Shown: one piece after another, positions 1 through 20,800 of the stretch
How positions within the stretch are numbered: position 1 is the first letter of the stretch
Layout of the letters: the number at the start of each line of letters is the position of its first letter
Assembly: GCF_035594125.1 (NCBI RefSeq)
Contig: NC_087190.1
Location: forward strand, 7,863,539-7,927,538
Direction of reading: 5' to 3'
Source of the DNA: Scylla paramamosain
Taxonomy: Eukaryota; Arthropoda; Malacostraca; Decapoda; Portunidae
Length of the DNA stretch: 64,000 nucleotides
Notes under the pieces: model-generated
Told to the model about the DNA's origin: nothing
What the model saw: only the letters and a program-made list of their open reading frames with translations
Databases searched by the model: none
Translations under genes and position numbers: made by a program

Positions 1-2496
1 GGGCAATCACATTACATGAGAATAAAACCATCTTTTACCAAGAACTTGCCTTTAAGTGTTTTTGAGCTCCTTATATACCAAAAGGCTAAAACGGATGCAG
101 AACACCCTTTATGGAGAAACAGATTAACATTACCAAAAACATGTATTTTGAGTGTTTTTGATCATGTTACCTCTAAAAACGCTTAAATACATGTAAAGAA
201 CCCTATGTCCGGGAAACGAAAGGACATTACGAGAAACGTGTATTATGAGTGTTTTTAAGTTTCATAAGTACCAAAAAGCTAAAACCTCTTTATAGAGAGA
301 AAAAAAAGTAAATAAATAAATAGGGTTTTTTTTTTTATTCTTCTTCATAGGTACCGAGATCCCAAAATTCTGGCAAAATTCAGGGAAATTATATGAAAAA
401 AGAATATTATCAAAAAAGTTAATTTTAGCATTTTTTTTCGGACTGTTATGCACAAAACCCTAAAGTGCATGCAAAGCCAACTATCTGGGGAAATAACGAC
501 TTTACGAGAAACCTTTGTTTCTAGTGTTTTTAAGCATGTTAGTCACCAAAACAATAAATAACATGGAAGTCATACTATATAGGAATTCTGAACAAATTAC
601 TGAAAACGTGTCTTTTCCGTGTTTTAAGTAGAAAAATGCTTAAACGGATGCAAACCAACCAACATGGAAAAATAGAATAAGTTTACCAAAAAGGTATATT
701 TTGAGTATTTTTGAGGTTTTTACAAAAAAATGCGAAAATGGATGAAAAGCTCTCTATATTGGTTAACAAAAGGACATTACGAGAAACGTGTATAATGAGT
801 GTTTTATAGATTCTCAAGAAGCCCAAGGCAAAAAAGAAGTTTCTTAGATACCAAAATGGTGAAACTCCTGAATAACACTCTTAATTGAGAAACAGAACAA
901 CTTTACCAAATGCATGTATTTTGAGTGTTTTTCACATTCTTAGTTACCAAAACCCCAAATTGCATGTGAAAGTAGCTTTATGTGCGAAAAAAAAATGACA
1001 TTACCAGAAAAGTGTCTTTTAAGTGCTTTTTTTTTTTTTTTAGCATAATACGCAATAAAGCACTAAAAAGAGGGCAATCACATTACAAGGTAATAAAACT
1101 AACTTTTACGAAGTGTTTTTTCTAAGTGTTTTTTGACACTCCTTATATACCAAAACGCTAAAACGCATGCAAAACACCCTTTATTTAGAAACAGAATAAC
1201 TTTACCAAAAACATGTATTTTGAGTGTTTTTGATCATGTTACCTATAAAAACGCTTAAATAGATACAAATAATCTTATGTTTGGGAAACGAAAGGACATT
1301 TCGAGAAACGTGTATTATGAGTGTTTTTTTAAGTTCTTTAAGTACCAAAAAGCTAAAAACCACAAATAACACTCTTTATAGAGAAAAAAATATATATAAA
1401 ATAAAAAAATAGGATTTTTTTTTATTCATCTTCATAGGTACCGGGATGCCAAAATTCTGCCAAAATTCAGGGAAATTATGTGAAAAAAAGAACATTATGA
1501 AAAAAAAGATAATTTTAGCTTTTTTTCCGACTATTATGTACCAAACCCTAAAGTGCATGCAAAGCCACCTATATGGGAAAATTAAACGACCTTACCAGAA
1601 ACCTGTCTTTTGTGGTTTTTTTCAGCATGTTAGGCACCAAAACGATAAACAATATGGAAGTCACTCAATATGGGAATCCATCGCAAATTTACTGAAAAAG
1701 TGTCTTTTCAGTGTTTTACGTAGAAAAACGCTAAAACGGATGCAAACCAACGAATATGGAGAAATAAAATAACATTACCAAAAAGGTATATTTTAAGTGT
1801 TTTTGAGCTTCTTACCTTCAAAAAACGCGAAAATGGATGGAAAGCCCTCTATGTTGGGATACAAAAGGACATTACAAGAAACGTGTATAATGAGTGTTTT
1901 ATAGTGTCACATCAGCCACAAGGCAAAAATCGCAAAAACTCAGTGTATCAAAAACTCAGTGTATCTAAGTTTCTTAGATACCAAAATGCTGAAACTCAGA
2001 AATATCACTCTTAATTGAGAATACAGAACAACCTTACCAAATGCATGTATTTTGAGTGTTTTTCACATTCTTAGTTACCAAAACCAAAAATTGCATGCGA
2101 AACTAGCTTTATGTGGGAAAAAAATGACATTACCAGAAAAGTGTCCTTTGAGTGTTTTTGAGCGTGATAGCCAATAAAGTACTAAAAAGGAGGGCAATCA
2201 CATTATATGGGAATAAAACCAACTTTTACCAAGAAACTGCCTTTACGTGTTTTTGAGCTTCTTACATACCAAAACGCTAAAACGCATGCAAAACACCCTT
2301 TATGGAGAAACAGAATAACATTACCAGAAACATGTATATTGAGTGTTTTTGATCATGTTACCTATAAAAACGCTTAAATACATGCAAATAACCCTATGTT
2401 TGGAAAATGAAAGGATGTTACGAGAAACGTGTATTATGATATTTTTTTTAAGTTCGTTATGTATGAAAAAGCTAAAACCCACAAATAACACTCTTT
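1..2496 (-). repeat. 1.1-kb higher-order satellite array (array 0, minus orientation)
   Basis: Two full and partial 1.1-kb units read on the minus strand. The landmark GGTACC with the flanking GAATTTTGG motif lies near 341-378 and 1,430-1,461. The unit near 341 is the beta subtype (short AGAGAGG-type leader, CCGGGAAAC box). The unit near 1,430 is the alpha subtype (AAAGAACTTAAA, CGAAATG). Read backwards the order is alpha then beta, matching the start of the array at 17,814. No gene is seen; the 60-108 residue open frames are satellite. Confidence 0.93.
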
Positions 2497-2506
2497 ATAG
2501 AGTGTT
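2487..2506. repeat. Palindromic strand-switch junction
   Basis: Arms AACACTCT and AGAGTGTT surround a 4-base TTAT loop exactly where satellite orientation changes from minus to plus. The same junction is found inverted at 17,804-17,823 and 53,625-53,644. Confidence 0.85.
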
Positions 2507-5500
2507 TTCTAACCTAACAATGTGAAAAAAACACTCAAAAAGCACATTTTTGTAATCTTGTTATTTTCTCCATATAGAGTGCTCTTCAATGTGTCAAATA
2601 GGTCTTGGTACCTAAGAAATAAAAAAAAACACTCATAATAAAAGTTTCTTCTAATGTTTTTTCGTTTCCCCTTGCAAAGTATTTTGCATGCATTTATATT
2701 TCTTTTTATATGTAAAAAGAAAAAAAAAACTGTTTATGGTAATAAAGGGTGTTTTGCATACATCTCAGCGTAGTAGCTGAAAATAATCAAAAGATAAATT
2801 TTTGGTTGTCTTGTTCTTTCATATAGGTAGCTTTCCATGCTTTTTATAACTTTGGTACCTACCACGTTCATCAACACTCAAAAGACATGTTTCTGGAAAT
2901 ATCGTTTCATTTTCCCATAGATGGTGCTCTGGAGGCATTTTGACGTTTGGTACATAAAATTGTGAAAGACACTCAAAATAAACGTTTTTGGTAATGTTCT
3001 GTTTCTCCATATACAGTGGTACTAAATAGTTTTTGCGTTTGGTACCTAAGACGCTCACATACATTAATAATACATCTTTCTCGTAATGTCCTTTATTTTA
3101 TCCATATTGGGTGATTTCCATGCATTTTGGCGTTTTGTTACGTAACAATGTGAAAAAACACTCAAAATATACGTTTTCGGTAATGTTCTTTTGTTTCTTC
3201 ATATATAATGTTATACATGCGTTTATGCATTTTGCTAGCTAAGAATCTCAAAACACTGATAAATGAAGTGTCTTTTTATTTCTTTTCCTATCGCCATTTA
3301 GGATACTTTGCATGCATTTTTGCTTTTTTTTTATACGTAAGAAGCTAAAAAAAAAAAATCAAAATACACGTTTCTGGTAATGTTATTATGTTTCTCCATA
3401 AAATGTGCTTTGCATGCATTTTAGCGTTTTGGTACGTAAGTAGCTGTAAAAACTCTCAAAAGACACGGTTTTGGTAATGTTTTGCTTTTCCAAATAGGGA
3501 GCTTTTGTTGCTTTTTTAGCGTTTTGGTATCTAATATTGTTGTGTTTCTCGAAAGAGAGTATTATTCATGCATTTTCTCGTTTTGGTACCTGAGAAGCTC
3601 AAAAACGCTCTTAATATAAGTTTCTCATAATGTCTTTGGTTCCTTTTTTTTTTGCGTAACAAGCTCAAAACATTGAAAATACACGCATTTTTGGTAATGT
3701 TATTCAGTTTTTCCAAAAAAAAAAGGCGTTTTGGATGCGTTTAAGTGTTTTTGTATATAAGTAGCTCATAAGCACTGAAAAGAAAAGTTTTTGTAATCTT
3801 TTGTTTTCTCCTATAGGGTGCTTTCCTTGGTTTTTAGCTTCTTGGTACCTAACTCGCTCATAAACACTGAGAGGACATGTTTCTGGAAATGTTTCCTCTC
3901 ACCATATATTATGCTTTGCATGCATTTTCGCGTTGCGGTACCTAATAACGTGAAAAACGCCTTAAAACACAAGTTTTGGTTAATCTTGTTCTGTTTCTCC
4001 ATATAGAGTATTGTTAATACGTTTTAGTGTTCTTTACCTATGAAGCTCAATAGCACTCAAAATATACATTTCTTTTAATGTTTTCTTTTCCCCTTTTAGG
4101 GTTATTTGCACGAATTTTATCGTTTTTGTATGTAACAGGCTCAAAATTTCTCAAAATGCATGTTTTTGGTAAAGCTGTTGAATTTCTCCATAAAGTGTGT
4201 TTTGCAACCGTTGTAGCGGTTTGGTACGTAAGTAGCTTAAAACACTTAATGTTTTCCCATTTACGGTACTTTCCATGCTTCTTAAGAACTTTTTGTGTCT
4301 AACAAAATTATAAACTCTCAAAAGTCATGTTTCTGGAAATGTCCTTTATTTTCCCCATATCGGGTGCTTTGCATGCATTTTGGCGTTTTGATACCTAACA
4401 AAGCTAAATACACTTAAAATACGCGTTTTCTTCATACAAAATGCAAATCATACGTTTTATCGTTTTGATACCTAATAAGCTAAAAAAAAAAAAAACTCAT
4501 AATACTAGTTTCTCTTAGTCTTTTAGTTTTCTTATATAGGGTACTTTATATGCATTTTGACGCTTTTGTACATAACAAGCTAAAAAATCGCTAAAAATGC
4601 TCGTTTTTGGTAATGTTTTTGTTTCTGTATGAAGGTTGTTTTGCATGTTTTATCGTTTTGGTACAGTATGAATTTAAAAACTTCCAAACACGTGAAAAGT
4701 CACGTTATTTCTTTGTCCCTTCCAACATAGTGCTCTTTTCATACTTCTTAGTGTTTTGGTGCCTAACACGTAGAAACACTCTCAAAAGATAGGTTTCTTG
4801 TAATGTCGTTTTCTGTCGTCTTTTAGAAGTCTTTGCACGTATTTTTGCGTTTTGGTACCTAATAACTCAAAATATATATTTTCATTCGTGTTGTTTTGTT
4901 TCTCCATATAGAGTACTATTAAGGTGCCTTTGTGTTTCGTACCTAAATAGCTGAAAAAGCTCTCATAATACACGTTTCTTGAAATGTCTTCGTTTCCCGG
5001 CATAGGGAACTTTGCATACATTTCGGCGTTTTTCTACTTACATACCTCAAAAACACTGAAAATATAGTTATTTTTTTTGTAATGTTATTTTGTTTCTCCA
5101 TAAAGCATGTTTTGCGTCTGTTTAAGCGTTTTGATATAAAAGTAGCTCAAAAACACTAAAAAATAGTATTTTTTTGGGTAATTTTGTTTTGTATTCCCAT
5201 ATAGGATGGTTTCCACTTTTATTTTTTTTAGAGTTTGGTGCCTAACACGCTCATAAACACTCAAAATTCACGTTTCTGGATATTTCGTTTCGTTTCTCCG
5301 ATAGATTGCACTTTGCTTGAATTTCGACGTTTTGGTAAATAACATTGTGAAAACAAACAAAATACACGTTTTTAGTAATGTTGCTCTGTTTCTCCATATA
5401 GAGTGGTATTCATGCATTTTCGTATTTTTCAATCTAATAAGGTCTAAAACACTTACAATATACGTTTCTCGTAATGTCTTTTCGTTTCCCCATATTGGGA

Positions 5501-5588
5501 ACTTTACATGAATTTTGACATTTTTTTACGTAATTAGCTTAAAACATTAAAAATACACGGTTTCCCGTGCGTTTTAGTATGTAAGTAG

Positions 5589-5591
<3 letters not shown>
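2497..5591 (+). repeat. Pentameric ~95-bp satellite, plus orientation
   Basis: Continuous monomers of about 95 bp with boxes such as CATGCATTTT, GGTACCTAA and CTCAAAAACAC. The pentamer order is recognisable, but there are many small deletions and no 1.1-kb periodicity. Position 3,215-3,226 (ACATGCGTTTAT) is an empty counterpart of the foldback insertion site at 52,323. No gene is seen. Confidence 0.9.
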
Positions 5592-8992
<3,401 letters not shown>

Positions 8993-9697
8993 CGTTTTAG
9001 AGTTTTCGACGTAAAAAAAACTCAAAAACACTCGTTATTTAATAATATTGTTAATATTACTGAAACCAAGTATTTCGAGAGTTTTTGAGCTTATTACGTA
9101 TAAAAATGCCAAAATGCTTGATCTGAGGAAACAAAAACACATTACGAGAAACTTGTGTTATGAGTGTTTTTTTTTCAGTTTCTTAGGTACTAAAACGCTA
9201 AAACGCCTAAATATATGGAGACAATTAACATTATAAAAAACTTGCATTTTGAGTGTATTTCACAGGGTTAGGTACCAAAACGCAAAAATGTACGCAAAAC
9301 ACACTTTATAGGAAAAGGAAACGATATTTCCAGAAATGTGTTTTTTGAGTGTTTATGACCGTGTTAGGCACCAAAACGGTTAAAAAAGCATGAAAGGTAC
9401 CCAATATGAAAAAAAAAGAAACATCATTACCAAAAACGTTTCTCTTTGGTCTTTTTGAACGACTTACGAAAACGCTAAGAAGCATGCAAAACAACTTTTA
9501 TGGAGAAACAGAATATGTAATAAAATTGTGTGTTTTGAGTGCTTTTTCAGCTTGTTTCGTAGAAAAATGCCAAAATTCATGCAAAAACGAAAAGACATCA
9601 CGAAAACGCTAAAACGGGTGTAAATAATCTTTATATAGGAACACAACATTAACAAAAGCGAGTATTTTTATTGCTTTCCACATGGTTAGGTAACAAA

Positions 9698-14552
<4,855 letters not shown>

Positions 14553-17500
14553 TTCTAGAAACGTGTCTTTTCAATGTTTGTAAGCGTATTAGGTACCAAA
14601 ACGCTAAAAAGCAAGGAAAGAACCATACATGGGAAAACAAAACATTACAAAAAATTCTTTTCATTGTTTAGAGCTACTTACATACTAAAACGCAAAGGCG
14701 CATGCAAAACACCTTTTATGGAGAAACGGGAAACCGTGTATTTTTAATGTTTTAAGCTAATTACGTAAAAAATGTCAAAATTCATGTAAAGTTCCCAATA
14801 TGGGGAAACGAAAAGACATTACGAGAAACGTATATTGTAAGTGTTTTAGACCTTATTAGGTTGAAAAATACGAAAATGCATGAATACCACTCTATATGGA
14901 GAAACAGAGCAACATTACTAAAAACGTGTATTTTGTTTGTTTTCACAATGTTATATACCAAAACGTCGAAATTCAAGCAAAGTGCAATCTATGGGAGAAA
15001 CAAAACAAAATTTCCAGAAACATGAATTTTGAGTGTTTATGAGCGTGTTAGGCACCAAACTCTAAAAAAAATAAAAGTGGAAACCATCCTATATGGGAAT
15101 ACAAAACAAAATTACCAAAAAAATACTAATTTTTTAGTGTTTTTGAGCTACTTTTATATCAAAACGCTTAAACAGACGCAAAACATGCTTTATGGAGAAA
15201 CAAAATAATATTACAAAAAAAAAAAAACTATATTTTCAGTGTTTTTGAGGTATGCAAGTAGAAAAACGCCGAAATATATGCAAAGTTCCCTATGCCGGGA
15301 AACGAAGACATTTCAAGAAACGTGTATTATGAGAGCTTTTCAGCTATTTAGGTACGAAACACAAAGGCACCTTAATAGTACTCTATATGGAGAAACAAAA
15401 CAACACGAATGAAAATATATATATTGAGTTATTAGGTACCAAAACGCAAAAATACATGCAAAGACTTCTAAAAGACGACAGAAAACGACATTACAAGAAA
15501 CCTATCTTTTGAGAGTGTTTCTACGTGTTAGGCAGCAAAACACTAAGAAGTATGAAAAGAGCACTATGTTGGAAGGGACAAAGAAATAACGTGACTTCAC
15601 GTGTTTGGAAGTTTTTAAATTCATACTGTACCAAAACGATAAAACATGCAAAACAACCTTCATGCAGAAACAAAAACATTACCAAAAACGAGCATTTTTA
15701 GCGATTTTTCAGCTTGTCATGTACAAAAGCGTCAAAATGCATATAAAGTACCCTATATAAGAAAACGAAAAGACTAAGAGAAACTAGTATTATGAGTTTT
15801 TTTTTTTTTTTTAGCTTATTAGGTACCAAAACGATAAAACGTATGATTTGCATTTTGTATGAAGAAAACGCGTATTTTAAGTGTATTTAGCTTTGTTAGA
15901 TATCAAAACGCCAAGATGCATGCAAAGCACACGATTTGGGGAAAATAAACGACATTTCCAGAAACATGACTTTTGAGAGTTTATAATTTTGTTAGGCACA
16001 AAAAGTTCTTAAGAAGCATGGAAAGTACCGTAAATGGGAAAACATTAAGTGTTTTAAGCTACTTACGTACCAAACCGCTACAACGGTTGCAAAACACACT
16101 TTATGGAGAAATTCAACAGCTTTACCAAAAACATGCATTTTGAGAGATTTTCAGCCTGTTACATACAAAAACGATAAAATTCGTGCAAATAACCCTAAAA
16201 GGGGAAAAGATAACATTAAAAGAAACGTATATTTTGAGTGCTATTGAGCTTCATAGGTACCAGAACACTAACACGTATTAACAATACTCTATATGGAGAA
16301 ACAGAACAAGATTAACCAAAACTTGTGTTTTAAGGCGTTTTTCACGTTATTAGGTACTGCAACGCGAAAATGCATGCAAAGCATAATATATGGTGAGAGG
16401 AAACATTTCCAGAAACATGTCCTTTCAGTGTTTATGAGCGAGTTAGGTACCAAGAAGCTAAAAATCAAGAAAAGCACCCTATAGGAGAAAACAAAAGATT
16501 ACAAAAACTTTTCTTTTCAGTGCTTATGAGATACTTATATACAAAAACACTTAAACGCATCCAAAACGCCTTTTTTTTTGGAAAAACTGAATAACATTAC
16601 CAAAAATGCGTGTATTTTCAATGTTTTGAGCTTGTTACGCAAAAAAAAAAAGGAACCAAAGACATTATGAGAAACTTATATTAAGAGCGTTTTTGAGCTT
16701 CTCAGGTACCAAAACGAGAAAATGCATGAATAATTCTCTCTTTCGAGAAACACAACAATATTAGATACCAAAACGCTAAAAAGCAACAAAAGCTCCCTAT
16801 TTGGAAAAGCAAAACATTACCAAAAGCGTGTCTTTTGAGAGTTTTTACAGCTACTTACGTACCAAAACGCTAAAATGCATGCAAAGCACATTTTATGGAG
16901 AAACAGAATAACATTACCAGACACGTGTATTTTGATTTTTTTTTTTTTAGCTTCTTAAGTTTAAAAAAAACAAAAATGCATGCAAAGTATCCTAAATGGT
17001 GGTAGGAAAAGAAATAAAAAGACACTTCATTTATCAGTGTTTTGAGATTCTTAGGTAGCAAAATGCATAAACGCATGTATAACATTATATATGAAGAAAC
17101 AAAAGAACATTACCGAAAACGTATATTTTGAGTGATTTTTTCACATTGTTACGCAACAAAACGCCAAAATGCATGGAAATCACCCAATATGATAAAATAA
17201 AGGACATTACGAGAAAGATGTATTATTAGTGTATTTAAGCGTCTTAGGTACCAAAGGCAAAAACTATTTAGTACCACTGTATATGGAGAAACAGAACATT
17301 ACCAAAAACGTTTATTTTGAGTGTTTTTCACAATTTTATGTACCAAAACGTCAAAATGCCTCTAGAGCACCATCTATGGGAAAATGAAACGATATTTCCA
17401 GAAACATGTCTTTTGAGTGTTGATGAACGTGGTAGGTACCAAAGTTATAAAAAAGCATGGAAAGCTACCTATATGAAAGAAGAAGACAACCAAAAATGTA

Positions 17501-17803
17501 TCTTTTGGGTATTTTCAGCTACTTACGTACCATAACGCCGAAATGTATGCAAAAACACCCTTTATTACCATAAACAGTTTTTTTTTTCTTTTTACATATA
17601 AAAAGAAACATAAATGCATGCAAAATACTTTGCAAGGGGAAACGAAAAAACATTAGAAGAAACTTTTATTATGAATGTTTTTTATTTTTTTATTTCTAAG
17701 GTACCAAGACCTATTTGACACATTGAAGAGCACTCTATATGGAGAAAAGAACAAGATTACAAAAACGTGCTTTTTGAGTGTTTTTCACATTGTTAGGTAA
17801 GAA

Positions 17804-17823
17804 AACACTCTATAAAGAGTGTT
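17804..17823. repeat. Palindromic strand-switch junction
   Basis: Arms AACACTCT and AGAGTGTT with loop ATAA, where orientation changes from minus to plus. It is the inverted homologue of 2,487-2,506. Confidence 0.85.
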
Positions 17824-20800
17824 ATTTGTGGGTTTTAGCTTTTTCATACATAACGAACTTAAAAAAAACTCATAATACACGTTTCTCGTAACATCCTTTC
17901 ATTTTCCAAACATAGGGTTTTTTGCATGTATTTAGGCGTTTTTATAGGTAACATGATCAAAAACACTCAATATACATGTTTCTGGTAATGTTATTCTGTT
18001 TCTCCATAAAGGGTGTTTTGCATGCGTTTTAGCGTTTTGGTATGTAAGAAGCTCAAAAACACGTAAAGGCAGGTTCTTGGTAAAAGTTGGTTTTATTCCC
18101 ATATAATGTGATTGCCCTCCTTTTTAGTGCTTTATTGCCTATAACGCTCAAAAACACTCAAAAGACACTTTTCTGGTAATGTCATTTTTTTTCCCACATA
18201 AAGCTAGTTTCGCATGCAATTTTTGGTTTTGGTAACTAAGAATGGGAAAAGCACTCAAAATACATGCATTTGGTAAGGTTGTTCTGTATTCTCAATTAAG
18301 AGTGATATTTCTGAGTTTCAGCATTTTGGTACCTAAGAAACTTCTCCATATACACCGAGTTTTTGTGATTTTTGCCTTGTGGCTGATGTGAAACTATAAA
18401 ACACTCATTATACACGTTTCTTGTAATGTCCTTTTTTATATCCCAACATAGAGGGCTTTATATCCATTTTCGCGATTTTTGAAGGTAAGAAGCTCAAAAA
18501 CACTCAAAATATACCTTTTTGGTAATATTATTCTATTTCTCCATATGCGTTGGTTTGCATCCGTTTTAGCGTTTTTCTACGTAAAACACTGAAAAGACAC
18601 TTTTTCAGTAATTTTGTGATGGATTCCCATATTGAGTGACTTCCATATTATTTATCGTTTTGGTGCCTAACATGCTGAAAAAAAAACAAAAGACAGGTTT
18701 CTGGTAAGGTCGTTTAATTTTCCAATATAAGTGGCTTTGCATGCACTTTAGGGTTTGGTACACAATAGTCCGAAAAAAAAGCTAAAATTAACTTTTTTTT
18801 CATAATGTTCTTTTTTAGCATAATTTCCCTGAATTTTGGCATCTCGGTACCTATGAAGGTTAGGTGAATAAAAAAAAATCCTATTTTTTTATTTTTTTAT
18901 TTTTTCTCTATAAAGAGTGTTATTTGTGGGTTTTAGCTTTTTGGTACTTAAAGAACTTAAAAACACTCATAATACACGTTTCTCGAAATGTCCTTTCGTT
19001 TCCCAAACATAAGATTATTTGCATGTATTTCAGCGTTTTTATAGGTAACATGATCAAAAACACTCAAAATACATGTTTTTGGTAATGTTATTCTGTTTCT
19101 AAATAAAGGGTGTTTTGCAAGCGTTTTAGTGTTTTGGTATATAAGGAGCTCAAAAACACAGAAAAAACACTTGGTAAAAGTTAGTTTTATTACCATGTAA
19201 TGTGATTGCCCTGCTTTTTAGTGCTTTATTGCCTATCATGCAAAAAAAAAAAAAAAATCACTTAAAAGACACTTTTCTGTTAATGTCATTTTTTTTCCCC
19301 ACATAAAGCTTCTTTCATATGCAATTTGGGGTTTTGGTAACTAAGAATGTGAAAAACACTCAAAATACACGCATTTGGTAAGGTTGTTCTGTTTCTCAAT
19401 TAAGAGTGTTATTCAGGAGTTTCACCATTTTGGTATCTAAGAAACTTCTCCATATATAGGAGTTTTTGCGTTTTTTGCCTTGTGCTTCTTGAGAATCTAT
19501 AAAACACTCATTATACACGTTTCTCGTAATGTCCTTTTTTTAACCAATATAGAGAGCTTTTCATCCATTTTCTTTTTTTTTTTGTAAAAATCTCAAAAAT
19601 ACTCAAAATATACCTTTTTGGTAATCTTATTCTCTTTTTTCATGTTGGTTGGTTTGCATCCGTTTTAGCATTTTTCTACTTAAAACACGGAAAAGACTAG
19701 AAACACAGGTTACTCGTAAAGTCGTTTAATTTCCCAATATAGTTGGCTTTGCATGCAATTTAGGGTTTTGTGCATAACTCCGAAAAAAAAGCTAAAATTA
19801 ACTTTTTTGATAATGTTCTTTTTTCATATAATTTCCCTGAATTTTGCCAGAATTTTGGGATCTCGGTACCTATGAAGAAGAATAACAAAAAAAAAATCCT
19901 ATTTATTTATTTACTTTTTTTTTCTCTATCAAGAGGTTTTAGCTTTTTGGTACTTATAGAACTTAAAAACACTCATAATACACGTTTCTCGTAATATCCT
20001 TTCGTTTCCCAGACATAGGGTTCTTTGCATGTATTTAAGCGTTTTTAGAGGTAACATGATCAAAAACACTCAAAATACATGTTTTTGGTAATGTTAATCT
20101 ATTTCTCCATAAAGGGTGTTTTGCATGCGTTTTAGCCTTTTGGTATATAAGGAGCTCAAAAACACTTAAAGGCAAGTTCTTGGTAAAAGATGGTTTCATT
20201 CCCATGTAATGTGATTGCCCTCCTTTTTAGTACTTTATTGCCTAACACGCTACAAAACACTCAAAAGACACTTTTCTGGTAATGTCATTTTTTTTATCAT
20301 ATAAAGCTAGTTTTGCATGCAATTTGGGGTTTTGATAACTAAGAAGTTGAAAAACAGTCAAAATACACGCATATCCTAAGGTTGTTCTGCATTCTCAATT
20401 AAAAGTGTTATTCCTGAGTTTCAGCATTTTGGTATCTAAGAAACTTATCCATATACACGAGTTTTTGCGTTTTTTGCCTTGTGGTTCTTGTGAAACTATA
20501 AAACACTCATTATACAAGTTTCTCGTAATGTCCTTTTGCATCTCAATATAGAGTGCTTTCTATCCATTTTCGCATTTTTTGTTGGTAAGAAGCTCAAAAA
20601 CACTGAAAATATACCTTTTTTGGTAATGTTATTCTATTTCTTCATATTCGTTAGTTTGCATCCGTTTTAGCGTTTTTCTACGTAAAACACTGAAAAGACA
20701 CTTTTCAGTAATTTTGTGATGGTTTCCCATATTATATATCTTCCATATTATATATCGTTTTGGTGCCTAACATGCTGAAAAACACTCAAAAGACAGGTTT

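Larger units (their letters stand above)
1..5591 (-). repeat. Inverted duplicated block I' (reverse complement of 14,664-20,222)
   Basis: The first 100 bases are the reverse complement of 20,116-20,222, including the private variant GGTAAAAGATGG. The right end (about 5,540-5,591) matches the reverse complement of about 14,664-14,750, apart from a deletion of about 34 bases. The internal strand-switch palindrome at 2,487-2,506 corresponds to 17,804-17,823. The same sequence recurs at about 49,900-56,100. The block ends at the TA tract, which suggests that tract as the inversion breakpoint. Confidence 0.92.

Noticed and set aside
1446..1772. 108-residue open frame
   Set aside because: It is made of satellite monomers, and equivalents with stops occur in sister units.
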